From Elusimicrobiota bacterium (GTDB lineage Bacteria; Elusimicrobiota; Elusimicrobia; UBA1565): 51,112 bases of DNA. A program made the position numbers and the translations under genes. Shown in pieces: positions 34,323 through 41,539 of the stretch (positions are counted from its first letter, which is position 1; each line of letters begins with the position of its first letter). The DNA lies in contig JACRDO010000044.1 in assembly GCA_016212885.1 (NCBI GenBank), forward strand, positions 1 to 51,112, in the 5' to 3' direction. Under the pieces are notes generated by a model. The model worked only from the letters and a program-made list of their open reading frames with translations, searched no databases and was not told the origin of the DNA.

Positions 34323-34395
34323 GCGCCCGTAGCTCAGCGGTTAGAGCGTCCCGCTCATAACGGGAGGGTCGCAGGTTCAAATCCTGCCGGGCGCA
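34323..34395 (+). tRNA. tRNA with CAU anticodon (Met or Ile2)
   Basis: 73 nt cloverleaf: acceptor GCGCCCG with CGGGCGC, D arm GCTC/GAGC, anticodon stem TCCCG/CGGGA with loop CTCATAA (anticodon CAT), T arm GCAGG/CCTGC with TTCAAAT. Discriminator A; CCA is not encoded. A CAU anticodon can mean elongator Met, or Ile2 after lysidine modification. The acceptor stem has a G1-C72 pair, so it is not a typical initiator. Confidence 0.95.
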
Positions 34396-34401
34396 GCCGA
34401 T

Positions 34402-34947
34402 TTATTTGTGCCCGCAGCGGCGAGCGGCCGACCGGTATTCGCCGTTGGCTTCTATGGCGCGGCGGGCCTGGGCTTCCCGCTGGGCCCAAAGCGAGGGGTT
34501 CGCCGCGAGCTCATAGACCAAAAAGGGCGGATCTTCGGGTATGCGGCGCATGCCCGCGCGCCAGTACCATACGAACCACTCAGACGGCCCGGTCTTGACG
34601 ATCCGATACGCGAGCCCGCCCGGCTCGAGCAGGCTCGCGGCAACGCTCACGAGGAGCAGGTAGTCCCCCCCGTCCACGAACGCGATCGACTCATTGCCCG
34701 CCGCGTCGGCGCCGGCTCTCCCGGAGAAGTCCTTGAGCATCTGCTCCAGCTCTTCGGGGGATCGGAGCCAGCCGATGCGGCGCGCGTTCCGGCCGCCGAT
34801 GCCATCGAAGCTGTCGTGCTCGCAGGGGAGCTCGAACTCGTCGCTCGAGCAGTCGTAGACCGGCTCGTGCAGGAGCGGGGAGGAATCCCGGGGGACGGTC
34901 CTCATGGCCCGTGCGGCTGCGACGGCGCGTTCGAACCAGCTCGGCAT
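34402..34947 (-). CDS. Hypothetical protein
   Basis: 181 residues from ATG 34947, not recognised. Soluble, acidic, with Trp/Tyr-rich segments (SEWFVWYWRAGMRRIPEDPPFLVYEL). The sequence TATCAT lies exactly 7 nt before the ATG, so leaderless translation is likely; an upstream in-frame ATG at 35022 lacks such support. The 3' end is 6 nt from the tRNA. Confidence 0.65.
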   Translation of the reverse strand: MPSWFERAVAAARAMRTVPRDSSPLLHEPVYDCSSDEFELPCEHDSFDGIGGRNARRIGWLRSPEELEQMLKDFSGRAGADAAGNESIAFVDGGDYLLLVSVAASLLEPGGLAYRIVKTGPSEWFVWYWRAGMRRIPEDPPFLVYELAANPSLWAQREAQARRAIEANGEYRSAARRCGHK

Positions 34948-34954
34948 GGGACCG

Positions 34955-34960
34955 ATGATA
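34955..34960 (-). promoter_or_regulatory. -10 box giving leaderless mRNA (34947 gene)
   Basis: Minus-strand TATCAT, 7 nt, then ATG 34947. Confidence 0.4.
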
Positions 34961-35014
34961 GCAAAACCTCGCCGCTTTTCTTTGTAAAATCGATGAAGTC
35001 TCCCCCAGCCCAGC

Positions 35015-35791
35015 ATGCCCAACCCGGAACTTGTAACCTACATCCGGCAGCACCTTAAGACCTTCGGAGAGGCGGCCATCCGGGAGCAGCTGCTCGCTGA
35101 CGGCATCGCGCAGGAGGAGGTCGACTTGGCCTTCGCCGCGATCATCAAACCCAGGAAGGGCCCCTACGTCAAGGGGAAGCTCGCTATATTCGCCGTCTGC
35201 GCGGGGGTCATCCTGATCGCGGTCGCGGTTTTTATCGGCCTGGAGAAGCCCCCCTCTCCCGAGGAGATCGCGGCGCAAGCCGCCGCATCAAGGCCCCCGA
35301 CGAGCGCGCCGGCGGATGACTCCGGTGTCTTCAAGGGCCACTACGGCTACATGCTCAAACTCCCGACCGGCTATCAAGCGGCCGGCGGCTTCGACGACCC
35401 CATGAAGACGCACGAGGTCGCCCATCTTTATCCCTCCGGCACGAGCCCGACTCACTTCATCCATGAGGGCCTCTACGGCCAGCTCGGCATCCTGCGCATC
35501 GAGGCGGCCCCCCGGCGCCGCCCGCAGGGCATGGTCGGCATCGAGACCTTGAAGGCCATCGCCTTGTCGCGCTTGAAGCTCGAACGGGCGACCTACACGT
35601 CCCGCGTCATCTTCGTCAACGGACTGCCGGCTTTCATCGTTTCCACGACGCAGCCCTTCGCCCAGGTCAAGGCCTACCTGGTCGGGCAGAAGGTCTATTA
35701 CATCGTGACGGCCGGCGAGGACAACGACCTGTTCAACAACATCCTGCAGACCTTTGTGGAGGCCGCTCCTCACGACACCCCCGGCCGGTAA
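35015..35791 (+). CDS. Single-TM hypothetical protein
   Basis: 258 residues, not recognised. N-terminal 45 residues (VTYIRQHLKTFGEAAIREQLLADGIAQEEVDLAF) form a helical domain of the kind found at the N-terminus of many bacterial and archaeal membrane proteins, presumably cytosolic. One TM segment (about 55-75, LAIFAVCAGVILIAVAVFIGL) leads to a Pro/Ala linker and an extracytoplasmic alpha/beta domain ending DNDLFNNILQTFVE, similar to PsbP/DcrB-like folds. TAAAAT 24 nt before ATG is a plausible -10. Confidence 0.65.
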   Translation: MPNPELVTYIRQHLKTFGEAAIREQLLADGIAQEEVDLAFAAIIKPRKGPYVKGKLAIFAVCAGVILIAVAVFIGLEKPPSPEEIAAQAAASRPPTSAPADDSGVFKGHYGYMLKLPTGYQAAGGFDDPMKTHEVAHLYPSGTSPTHFIHEGLYGQLGILRIEAAPRRRPQGMVGIETLKAIALSRLKLERATYTSRVIFVNGLPAFIVSTTQPFAQVKAYLVGQKVYYIVTAGEDNDLFNNILQTFVEAAPHDTPGR

Positions 35792-35871
35792 CCCGCATCC
35801 AGCGAAGACCCCCCTTGATAAATCCGCATTCGCGCCTTAAACTAATACAACACGCTCTCGGAGGTGCATGG

Positions 35872-36174
35872 ATGCCCCAGAAAACTCGCCGAAAGCCTCC
35901 AGTGAAGAAAACCAGGACCACCCGCCGGAAGACCGCCGTAAAAAAAGCCTCGATAGGCCGCAATGCGCCGGAGAAACTCAGCCCCAAGGAGGTCGATGCG
36001 CTGTTGAATCAGCTGCAGTCGGAAGAGCGCAGCGAGAAAGCCTGGCTGGAGATGAGCTCGGTCAAGCCGGGCGATGACGACGACCGCTGGAGCGCGATGG
36101 AAGAGGGCCTCGTGACGGGCGGCCCGGGGGCGAAACGCCAGAGCGTAAAGCTCTGGAAGCACTTCGCAAAGTAG
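35872..36174 (+). CDS. Small basic hypothetical protein
   Basis: 100 residues from ATG 35872; GGAGG lies 7 nt upstream. The first 35 residues are Lys/Arg-rich (KTRRKPPVKKTRTTRRKTAVKK) and could bind nucleic acid. The rest is acidic and ends KRQSVKLWKHFAK. The stop codon shares a base with the GTG start of tatD, so translation is coupled. TTGATA at 35815 with TAAACT 17 nt on is a plausible promoter. Confidence 0.65.
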   Translation: MPQKTRRKPPVKKTRTTRRKTAVKKASIGRNAPEKLSPKEVDALLNQLQSEERSEKAWLEMSSVKPGDDDDRWSAMEEGLVTGGPGAKRQSVKLWKHFAK

Positions 36175-36959
36175 TGCTCATCGACACCCACGCTCACCTG
36201 AGCGACACGGCCTTCGATGGAGACCGGAGCGCCGTGCTTGCGCGCGCCCTGGAAGCCGGGGTCGGCGTTATCGTGGACATTGCGGACTCCCCCGACGATT
36301 GGGACCGCGTCTTGGCCCTCTGCCGAAGCTCCCACTCCCCCCTCCTGCGCTGCGCTTTGGGGCTGCATCCGTACTATGCGGACCGGGACCCGGACCCCGT
36401 TGCCGAGGCCCTGGCGCGGAAGGCCAAGCCGCCCGAGGCCGTGGCTTTCGGAGAGATCGGGCTCGACTACGCGAGATGCCGGATCGCTCACGAAGTGCAG
36501 CAGCGCGCCTTCCTGCGGCTCCTGGAAGCCGCCGACGCTTCAGAGCTGCCGGTCGTCATCCACTGCCGCGATTCCTTTGCGGACACGCTGGACCTGCTGG
36601 AAGGCTTCTACCGGGGCCGCGCCAAGACCGGCCGGTTCAGGGGGGTCCTGCACTGCTTCTCGGGCAAAGAGCCGGAAGCTCAGCGGGGCGTGTCCCTCGG
36701 CTTCGCCCTCGGGGTGGACGGCCCCGTGACCTACCCGGCCAACGACGCCCTGCGCGCCGCGCTCCGGAGGGCCGGCCTTGCCCACCTGGTCCTCGAGACC
36801 GACAGCCCCTACCTGCCCCCGCAGGCCTCGCGCGGCAAGCGCAACGAGCCGGCCGCGGTCAAGGAGATCGCAGCTGGCCTCGCCGCGGCGCTCGGAGAGA
36901 CGCCGGAAGAGGTCGGCCGGATCACGAGCGAGAACGCCAAGGAGCTTTTCAGGCTCTGA
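36174..36959 (+). CDS. tatD: TatD family metal-dependent hydrolase
   Basis: 261 residues, GTG start. Motifs: DTHAHLSD (HxH metal ligands), GEIGLDYAR, VIHCRDSF, LHCFSGKEP and the catalytic Asp in ETDSPYLPPQ. TatD proteins are 3'-5' exonucleases/D-aminoacyl-tRNA-editing-related amidohydrolases involved in DNA repair and quality control. Family length is about 260, so the protein is complete. It overlaps the small basic gene by 1 nt. Confidence 0.95.
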   Translation: MLIDTHAHLSDTAFDGDRSAVLARALEAGVGVIVDIADSPDDWDRVLALCRSSHSPLLRCALGLHPYYADRDPDPVAEALARKAKPPEAVAFGEIGLDYARCRIAHEVQQRAFLRLLEAADASELPVVIHCRDSFADTLDLLEGFYRGRAKTGRFRGVLHCFSGKEPEAQRGVSLGFALGVDGPVTYPANDALRAALRRAGLAHLVLETDSPYLPPQASRGKRNEPAAVKEIAAGLAAALGETPEEVGRITSENAKELFRL

Positions 36960-36992
36960 TCAAATCGGTAGGATGAACCGGCTGGCCTATCC

Positions 36993-38351
36993 TCAAGGAC
37001 GCCGGACCAAGTTCACTTGACGTATATCTGCGAAGTCAAAGACCTTGTCTTCTTCACCCACCCGCAAAGTGATCTTTCCCCCCTCGGAGGCTCCCAGTTT
37101 CCCGGCAATGATTGCGCCGTTGGCCAGCAAGACGCTGATCGCGCTCCCGATAGGAGTTTCAAGGAGCGTTTCCGCGACAGTCTTCGGCATGCGCTGAGAG
37201 GCGCGGACCGGCCGGAACGCGGGTTGGACCAGGACCGGGCCCGAGGAGCTCTTCGGCGGCTCGAAGCCTGGAAGGTCCTCCCCGTAAAACGCGATCCCGA
37301 GCCTGGCCTGCCGGATCAGCTCCTTGCTCTCCGCGCCGCCCAACACCAGCGCCGGGGTCTGGCCGATGCGCTGCAGGAAGGCCTCGACTTGGCCGGATCC
37401 GATGGGGACGGGGGAGAGAATATCGTTCGTGAGCGTTCCAGAGGCCGTCTTCACGCGCACGCCGATGACGCGCTCCGCGTCGATGCCGTAGGCCCGGGCG
37501 AAGACCTCGGCGGACCATTGGTCCGAGGAGCTCATGGCCCAGACCTCGAAGCCCTTCTCAACAAGCCTGCGGCAGAGCGCTTCCACCTCGGGGATATAGC
37601 GCAGGCCCGTGCTGAGCTCGACTGCGCCGGGGTCCTCGGGGTAGTCCCCGATCTTCTCCACTCCCACGGGCCCGGCCATCCACGAAGCGACCGCCTCTCT
37701 TGCGGCGCTGCTCAGCTCCACCTCGTCGAAGCCGGTCAGGAGCGTCGCCTTCCAGCGCGCGCATTCCTGCGTCCCCCAGAGCCCGCAGACGTCCTTGCGG
37801 GCTTTATAGAACGCCTTCCGGTACATCAGGTACGAGTCGTCCTTCGGCCAGACCGCGGCCGAGAGCCTATGGAAAGAGTTGTAGCCCGCCCGGATGCGCT
37901 CGCTGCCGAATGGCGCCGGGATGCGCCGCCAAAATCCGTCGTTGAATTTGAAGGCGGCGCTGTCGACCAGCGCGGCAAAGAGCGCGTCGCCGGGCGAATG
38001 GGCCGGCGAGAGATCATCGAGGGAGATCACCGCGGCCGGCGGGGCGTTCTCGTCGTATCCCGGGGAGCCGCGCCCCTCCACGGCAAGCCTCCGCTCAACC
38101 GCATCGCGGACCTCCGGGGTCCAGCGCCCGGCTCCGAGCGGGACGCGCTCCGGCCTTGCCGGAGCCTTCGGGACAGCAGGCGGGGCCTTCTTGTGGCGCT
38201 TTTTCCTTGGGGCCTGGAAGGCGCCGCTTGGCCCCGCCGATGCGGGAGCGGGGCGCCTTTTCTTGTGCGGTTTCGCCCCGACAGCCGGGCTCCAGCTGAA
38301 CGCCAAGATCAGCAGGCAGAGGGCCGGCAAGAGGATTCGGGTCCGTTTCAT
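36993..38351 (-). CDS. Exported HAD-fold protein with degenerate active site
   Basis: 452 residues. Signal peptide (LLPALCLLILAFSWSPAVGA) and Lys/Pro-rich linker (28-65). The HAD-like region (about 105-370) has AAVISLDDLS where phosphatases show a DxDxT nucleophile motif: Ser110 stands in the first Asp position and Leu in the Thr position. Motif II resembles VWAMSSSDQW, and the acidic motif IV is LVLGGAESKEL. The key catalytic Asp residues are therefore mostly gone, suggesting a non-catalytic role. A small beta domain ends the protein (GSAISVLLANGAIIAGKLGA, KVFDFADIRQVNLV). Start at 38351 has TAGTAT 7 nt upstream. Confidence 0.65.
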   Translation of the reverse strand: MKRTRILLPALCLLILAFSWSPAVGAKPHKKRRPAPASAGPSGAFQAPRKKRHKKAPPAVPKAPARPERVPLGAGRWTPEVRDAVERRLAVEGRGSPGYDENAPPAAVISLDDLSPAHSPGDALFAALVDSAAFKFNDGFWRRIPAPFGSERIRAGYNSFHRLSAAVWPKDDSYLMYRKAFYKARKDVCGLWGTQECARWKATLLTGFDEVELSSAAREAVASWMAGPVGVEKIGDYPEDPGAVELSTGLRYIPEVEALCRRLVEKGFEVWAMSSSDQWSAEVFARAYGIDAERVIGVRVKTASGTLTNDILSPVPIGSGQVEAFLQRIGQTPALVLGGAESKELIRQARLGIAFYGEDLPGFEPPKSSSGPVLVQPAFRPVRASQRMPKTVAETLLETPIGSAISVLLANGAIIAGKLGASEGGKITLRVGEEDKVFDFADIRQVNLVRRP

Positions 38352-38428
38352 TCCAGGGATACTATTGTAGTTCAGAGTTGTTTCGTTTTTTTATATCATT
38401 TTTCAATCTAAAATCCCGGAGAGCGCCT

Positions 38429-39475
38429 ATGGCAAAAAAATCCGACTACCTGAAGGCCCCCATAGAGCATATCGATATCACGAAGCACGACACCCGCGCC
38501 CTTGTCTCGGCGATGGCCAAGATGTCCTACTCGGCCCGGGATCTCGCGCGGGCGAGCGAGATCTACGACCAGATGCTCGCCGACAAGGACTGCGCGGTCG
38601 TCCTCTGCCTGGCGGGGTCCCTGTTCTCGGCCGGCCTCAAACGCGTGGTCTACGACCTCGTCCGCAGCAACATGGCGGACGTCATCGTATCGACCGGGGC
38701 CAACATCGTGGACCAGGACTTCTTCGAGTCGCTCGGGTTCAAGCACTACCGGGGCTCGAAGTGGGTCGACGACTGCGCCCTGCGCGATCTGCGCCTCGAC
38801 CGCATCTACGACACCTTCATAGACGAAGACGAGCTCGGCGTGTGCGACGACGCGATCTCCCGCATCGCCGGCAAGCTCCGGCCCAAGCCCCGCTCCTCAC
38901 GGGAGTTCATCGTAGAGATGGGCCGCTATCTCGTCAAGCACAACAAGGCGCCGGACTCCATCACGCTCGAGTGCTTCAAGAAGGGCGTGCCGGTCTTCGT
39001 CCCGGCTTTCTCGGATTGCTCCGCGGGCATGGGCCTGCTCCACCACCAGTGGCACAATCCGGACTCCCACGTGACGATCGACTCGGCGCGCGACTTCCGC
39101 GAGCTCTGCCGCATCAAGCTGGCCGTGAAGGACACCGGCATCCTCATGATCGGCGGCGGGGTCCCGAAGAACTTCGCGCAGGACGTCCCCGTGGGGCTGG
39201 AGATGATCGGCTTCGACCCCGTGATGCACAAGTACGCGGTGCAGATCACGGTGGCGGACGAGCGCGACGGGGCCCTCTCCGGCTCGACCCTGCGCGAGGC
39301 GCGCTCCTGGGGCAAGGTGGACATCTCTAGCGAGCAGATGGTGTTCTGCGAGGCCACCATCGCCTTCCCGATCCTCGCAGGATACGCCTACCACAAGGGA
39401 AGCTGGCGCGGCCGCAAGGGCTTCAACTTCAACTCGGTGCTCGCCAAGGAGGGTGAGCCGGCCGCCCGGAAGTAG
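38429..39475 (+). CDS. Deoxyhypusine synthase-like enzyme
   Basis: 348 residues from ATG 38429, after GGAGAG. Matches the deoxyhypusine/homospermidine synthase fold: NAD-binding STGANIVDQDFFE, DSIT and CSAGMG segments, GGGVPKNFAQD with Lys247 at the position of the catalytic lysine, then GALSGSTLREARSWGKV. The archaeal/eukaryotic enzyme transfers an aminobutyl group from spermidine to eIF5A. Bacterial relatives are often homospermidine or related polyamine synthases. The next two genes on the opposite strand make putrescine from agmatine, supporting a polyamine role. It overlaps aguA by 47 nt at the 3' ends. Confidence 0.9.
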   Translation: MAKKSDYLKAPIEHIDITKHDTRALVSAMAKMSYSARDLARASEIYDQMLADKDCAVVLCLAGSLFSAGLKRVVYDLVRSNMADVIVSTGANIVDQDFFESLGFKHYRGSKWVDDCALRDLRLDRIYDTFIDEDELGVCDDAISRIAGKLRPKPRSSREFIVEMGRYLVKHNKAPDSITLECFKKGVPVFVPAFSDCSAGMGLLHHQWHNPDSHVTIDSARDFRELCRIKLAVKDTGILMIGGGVPKNFAQDVPVGLEMIGFDPVMHKYAVQITVADERDGALSGSTLREARSWGKVDISSEQMVFCEATIAFPILAGYAYHKGSWRGRKGFNFNSVLAKEGEPAARK

Positions 39476-40505
39476 AGGCTGAGGGCTGCTGCTGGCTCGC
39501 GCAGTGGATGGTCCCCAGCCCGTATAGGAGCTCGCGGCACGGGATGGGTGCGATGCGGCGGCCAGCAAACGCCCTCTCGATGACCCTCAGCGCGTCCTCA
39601 TCGCGCCGGCAGCCGAAGACCGGGGCCAGCACGACCCCGTTTCCGATGTAGAAGTTCGCATAGCTCGCGGGCAGGCGCCCGGCCGGGCCGATGAGAGGTT
39701 CCGGCATCGGCAGCCTCAGCACCTCCAGCGGCCTGCCCTCCTGGTCCGACATCCGGCAGAGGCTCTCGAAGTTCTCCTTCAAGGGGCCGTAATTCTCATC
39801 GCTGGAGTCATCCTCCACGGCGCAGACGCACGCGGAGGGCGCGACGAAGCGCGCGACGTCGTCGATGTGCCCGTCGGTGTCGTCGCCCGCCACTCCCTCC
39901 TTGAGCCAGAGAATCTTCTCGGCGCCCAGGAACTCCCGGAGCTTCGCCTCGATGTCCGCTCGGCCCAATCCGGGGTTGCGGTTCTTGTTCAATAGGCACT
40001 GCTCGGTCGTCAGCAGGGCCCCGCGTCCGTTCACATCGAAAGCCCCCCCCTCCAGGACCATGCCGGGCCTTTTGCAGGGGATGCCCATCTCTTGTTCGAC
40101 GTGGTCGAATATGCGGCCGTCCTTGAGGAGTTCCTTGTACTTCCCCCCCCACGCGTTGAAGTCCCACCGCACCATGGCCAAGGCCCCATCGGAGCGGCGC
40201 ACGAAAGTCGGCCCATAATCCCGTATCCACACATCGGCGTAGTCCTGTACGCGGACCCGCACGCGGCTGAGGTCCACGCCTCCTTTTTTGAGCAGGGCGA
40301 GCGCGTGCTCGCGCATCGCGCTGTCCGGCACAAAGAGGTTGACGATCTCGGTCTTATGGATCTCCGAGATGATGCGGACGTAGGTCCTCTCGACCTGCGC
40401 CAGCGCTCCGGCGAAGGAAACGGCGTCGTGCGGCCAGGAAAGCCAGATCGCCTTATGCTCCTCCCACTCCGCGGGCATGAGTCCCGCCCGGCCCCGGCCC
40501 CTCAC
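39429..40505 (-). CDS. aguA: Agmatine deiminase
   Basis: 358 residues. GTG 40505 overlaps the aguB stop (GTGA), with AGGAGG just upstream, so I favour it; ATG 40478 gives MPAEWEEHKAIWLSWPHD directly. Motifs: VWIRDYGPTFV, LEGGAFDVNG, DGHIDDVARF and catalytic Cys in GTIHCASQQQP. The reaction is agmatine to N-carbamoylputrescine and ammonia. It forms an operon with aguB. The C-terminus ends in a Ser/Pro-rich tail that overlaps the facing deoxyhypusine-synthase-like gene. Confidence 0.96.
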   Translation of the reverse strand: MRGRGRAGLMPAEWEEHKAIWLSWPHDAVSFAGALAQVERTYVRIISEIHKTEIVNLFVPDSAMREHALALLKKGGVDLSRVRVRVQDYADVWIRDYGPTFVRRSDGALAMVRWDFNAWGGKYKELLKDGRIFDHVEQEMGIPCKRPGMVLEGGAFDVNGRGALLTTEQCLLNKNRNPGLGRADIEAKLREFLGAEKILWLKEGVAGDDTDGHIDDVARFVAPSACVCAVEDDSSDENYGPLKENFESLCRMSDQEGRPLEVLRLPMPEPLIGPAGRLPASYANFYIGNGVVLAPVFGCRRDEDALRVIERAFAGRRIAPIPCRELLYGLGTIHCASQQQPSASTSGRPAHPPWRAPS

Positions 40506-41365
40506 CCCCTCCTCCTTGCGGATAGGAGCGCCCCATAGCAGTCCGGCCGGCGGCTGCGCAGGAAGCCCCAGCCGCGCGCCATCCGTTTGTTCTGAGAAAG
40601 GTCCGTCTCCGCAAGAAGAACCCCCTCTTGGCTGCGCGATGCGCGTTTGAGGATATTGCCGAAAGCGTCGCTCACAAAAGACGTGCCCCAGAACCTCAGT
40701 TTTCCCTCGCGGCCCACCCGATTGACCGAGGCGACATGCACGCTGTTGGCGATGGCGTGCGAGCGCTGGATCGTGATCCAGGCCTCCCTCCAGTCCCCCT
40801 CTTCGGGCCGCTCGCCGATGATGTTCCCGATCGCGGTCGGGTAGAAGAGGATCTCCGCGCCCTTGAGGGCGCACGCGCGCGCGGCCTCCGGAAACCACTG
40901 GTCGTAGCAGATGAGCGCCGCCAATCGGCAGAAGCGCGTCCGGCAGACCAGGAAACCCCTGTCTCCGGGCTCAAAGAAATCTTTCTCGTAGAAGCGCGGG
41001 TCCTGCGGGATATGGGTCTTCCGGTAGGCGCCGAGCAGCCGCCCGTCCGCATCGACGACAGCTGCGGAATTGAAGAGGCGCCCGCCTTGCGAGCGCTCGC
41101 AAAGCGGCGCGATGATGACGACGCCGAGCTCGCGCGCGAGCATTGAGAACGCGCGGGTGGCTTCTCCCGGGATGGCCTCGCCCAAGCGCTTGCCGGAAGC
41201 CCTGCGGAACTGTGGGAAATAAGCCGAGCGGAAGAGTTCCGGCAGGCAGATGACCTTGGCGCCTTTCTCAGCGGCCGCGCGGGAGAGACGCAGGGCTTTG
41301 TCGAGATTGGCGGCCATGTCCTGGGCCGCGGCCATTTGGACGAGCCCCAAAGTCAGGCGTCTCAT
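40502..41365 (-). CDS. aguB: N-carbamoylputrescine amidase
   Basis: 287 residues, nitrilase/CN-hydrolase fold with catalytic triad Glu43 (LPELFRS), Lys116 (YRKTHIP) and Cys153 (LICYDQWFPE). PRFYEKDFFEPGD is characteristic of carbamoylputrescine amidases. It converts N-carbamoylputrescine to putrescine. TATAAT stands 7 nt before ATG 41365, and TTGAAC 18 nt further up is a fair -35, giving a leaderless aguBA mRNA. Confidence 0.96.
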   Translation of the reverse strand: MRRLTLGLVQMAAAQDMAANLDKALRLSRAAAEKGAKVICLPELFRSAYFPQFRRASGKRLGEAIPGEATRAFSMLARELGVVIIAPLCERSQGGRLFNSAAVVDADGRLLGAYRKTHIPQDPRFYEKDFFEPGDRGFLVCRTRFCRLAALICYDQWFPEAARACALKGAEILFYPTAIGNIIGERPEEGDWREAWITIQRSHAIANSVHVASVNRVGREGKLRFWGTSFVSDAFGNILKRASRSQEGVLLAETDLSQNKRMARGWGFLRSRRPDCYGALLSARRRG

Positions 41366-41372
41366 TGGAACG

Positions 41373-41378
41373 ATTATA
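41373..41378 (-). promoter_or_regulatory. -10 box of leaderless aguBA mRNA
   Basis: Minus-strand TATAAT, 7 nt, ATG 41365; a TTGAAC -35 lies 18 nt upstream on the same strand. Confidence 0.65.
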
Positions 41379-41487
41379 GCCTATGGCGCCGCACGCGTTC
41401 AATGTTAGATAATAACATAATATGATTATGGATACTATAATATAATACAATTAGATACTAATAAGACTAAACCGCAAATCAGCGGCA

Positions 41488-41516
41488 TTGACACTGCGGT
41501 TCATGCATAATATAAT
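41488..41516 (+). promoter_or_regulatory. Consensus promoter of parA
   Basis: TTGACA (41488-41493), 17-nt spacer, TATAAT (41511-41516), both perfect. The transcript should begin near 41521-41523, just before the parS-like palindrome at 41524. Confidence 0.85.
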
Positions 41517-41523
41517 CATCATG

Positions 41524-41539
41524 GTTTTCACGTGAAAAC
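41524..41539. promoter_or_regulatory. parS: parS-like palindrome at the parA start
   Basis: GTTTTCACGTGAAAAC, a perfect 16-bp palindrome with the parS core TTTCACGTGAAA (known Spo0J/ParB consensus TGTTTCACGTGAAACA). It covers the GTG start codon of parA at 41532, so bound ParB would block both transcription initiation and translation. Confidence 0.85.

Noticed and set aside
35868-36077. 69-codon frame from ATG 35868 overlapping the small basic gene
   Set aside because: The neighbouring ATG 35872 frame has better Shine-Dalgarno spacing and leads to a stop coupled to tatD.
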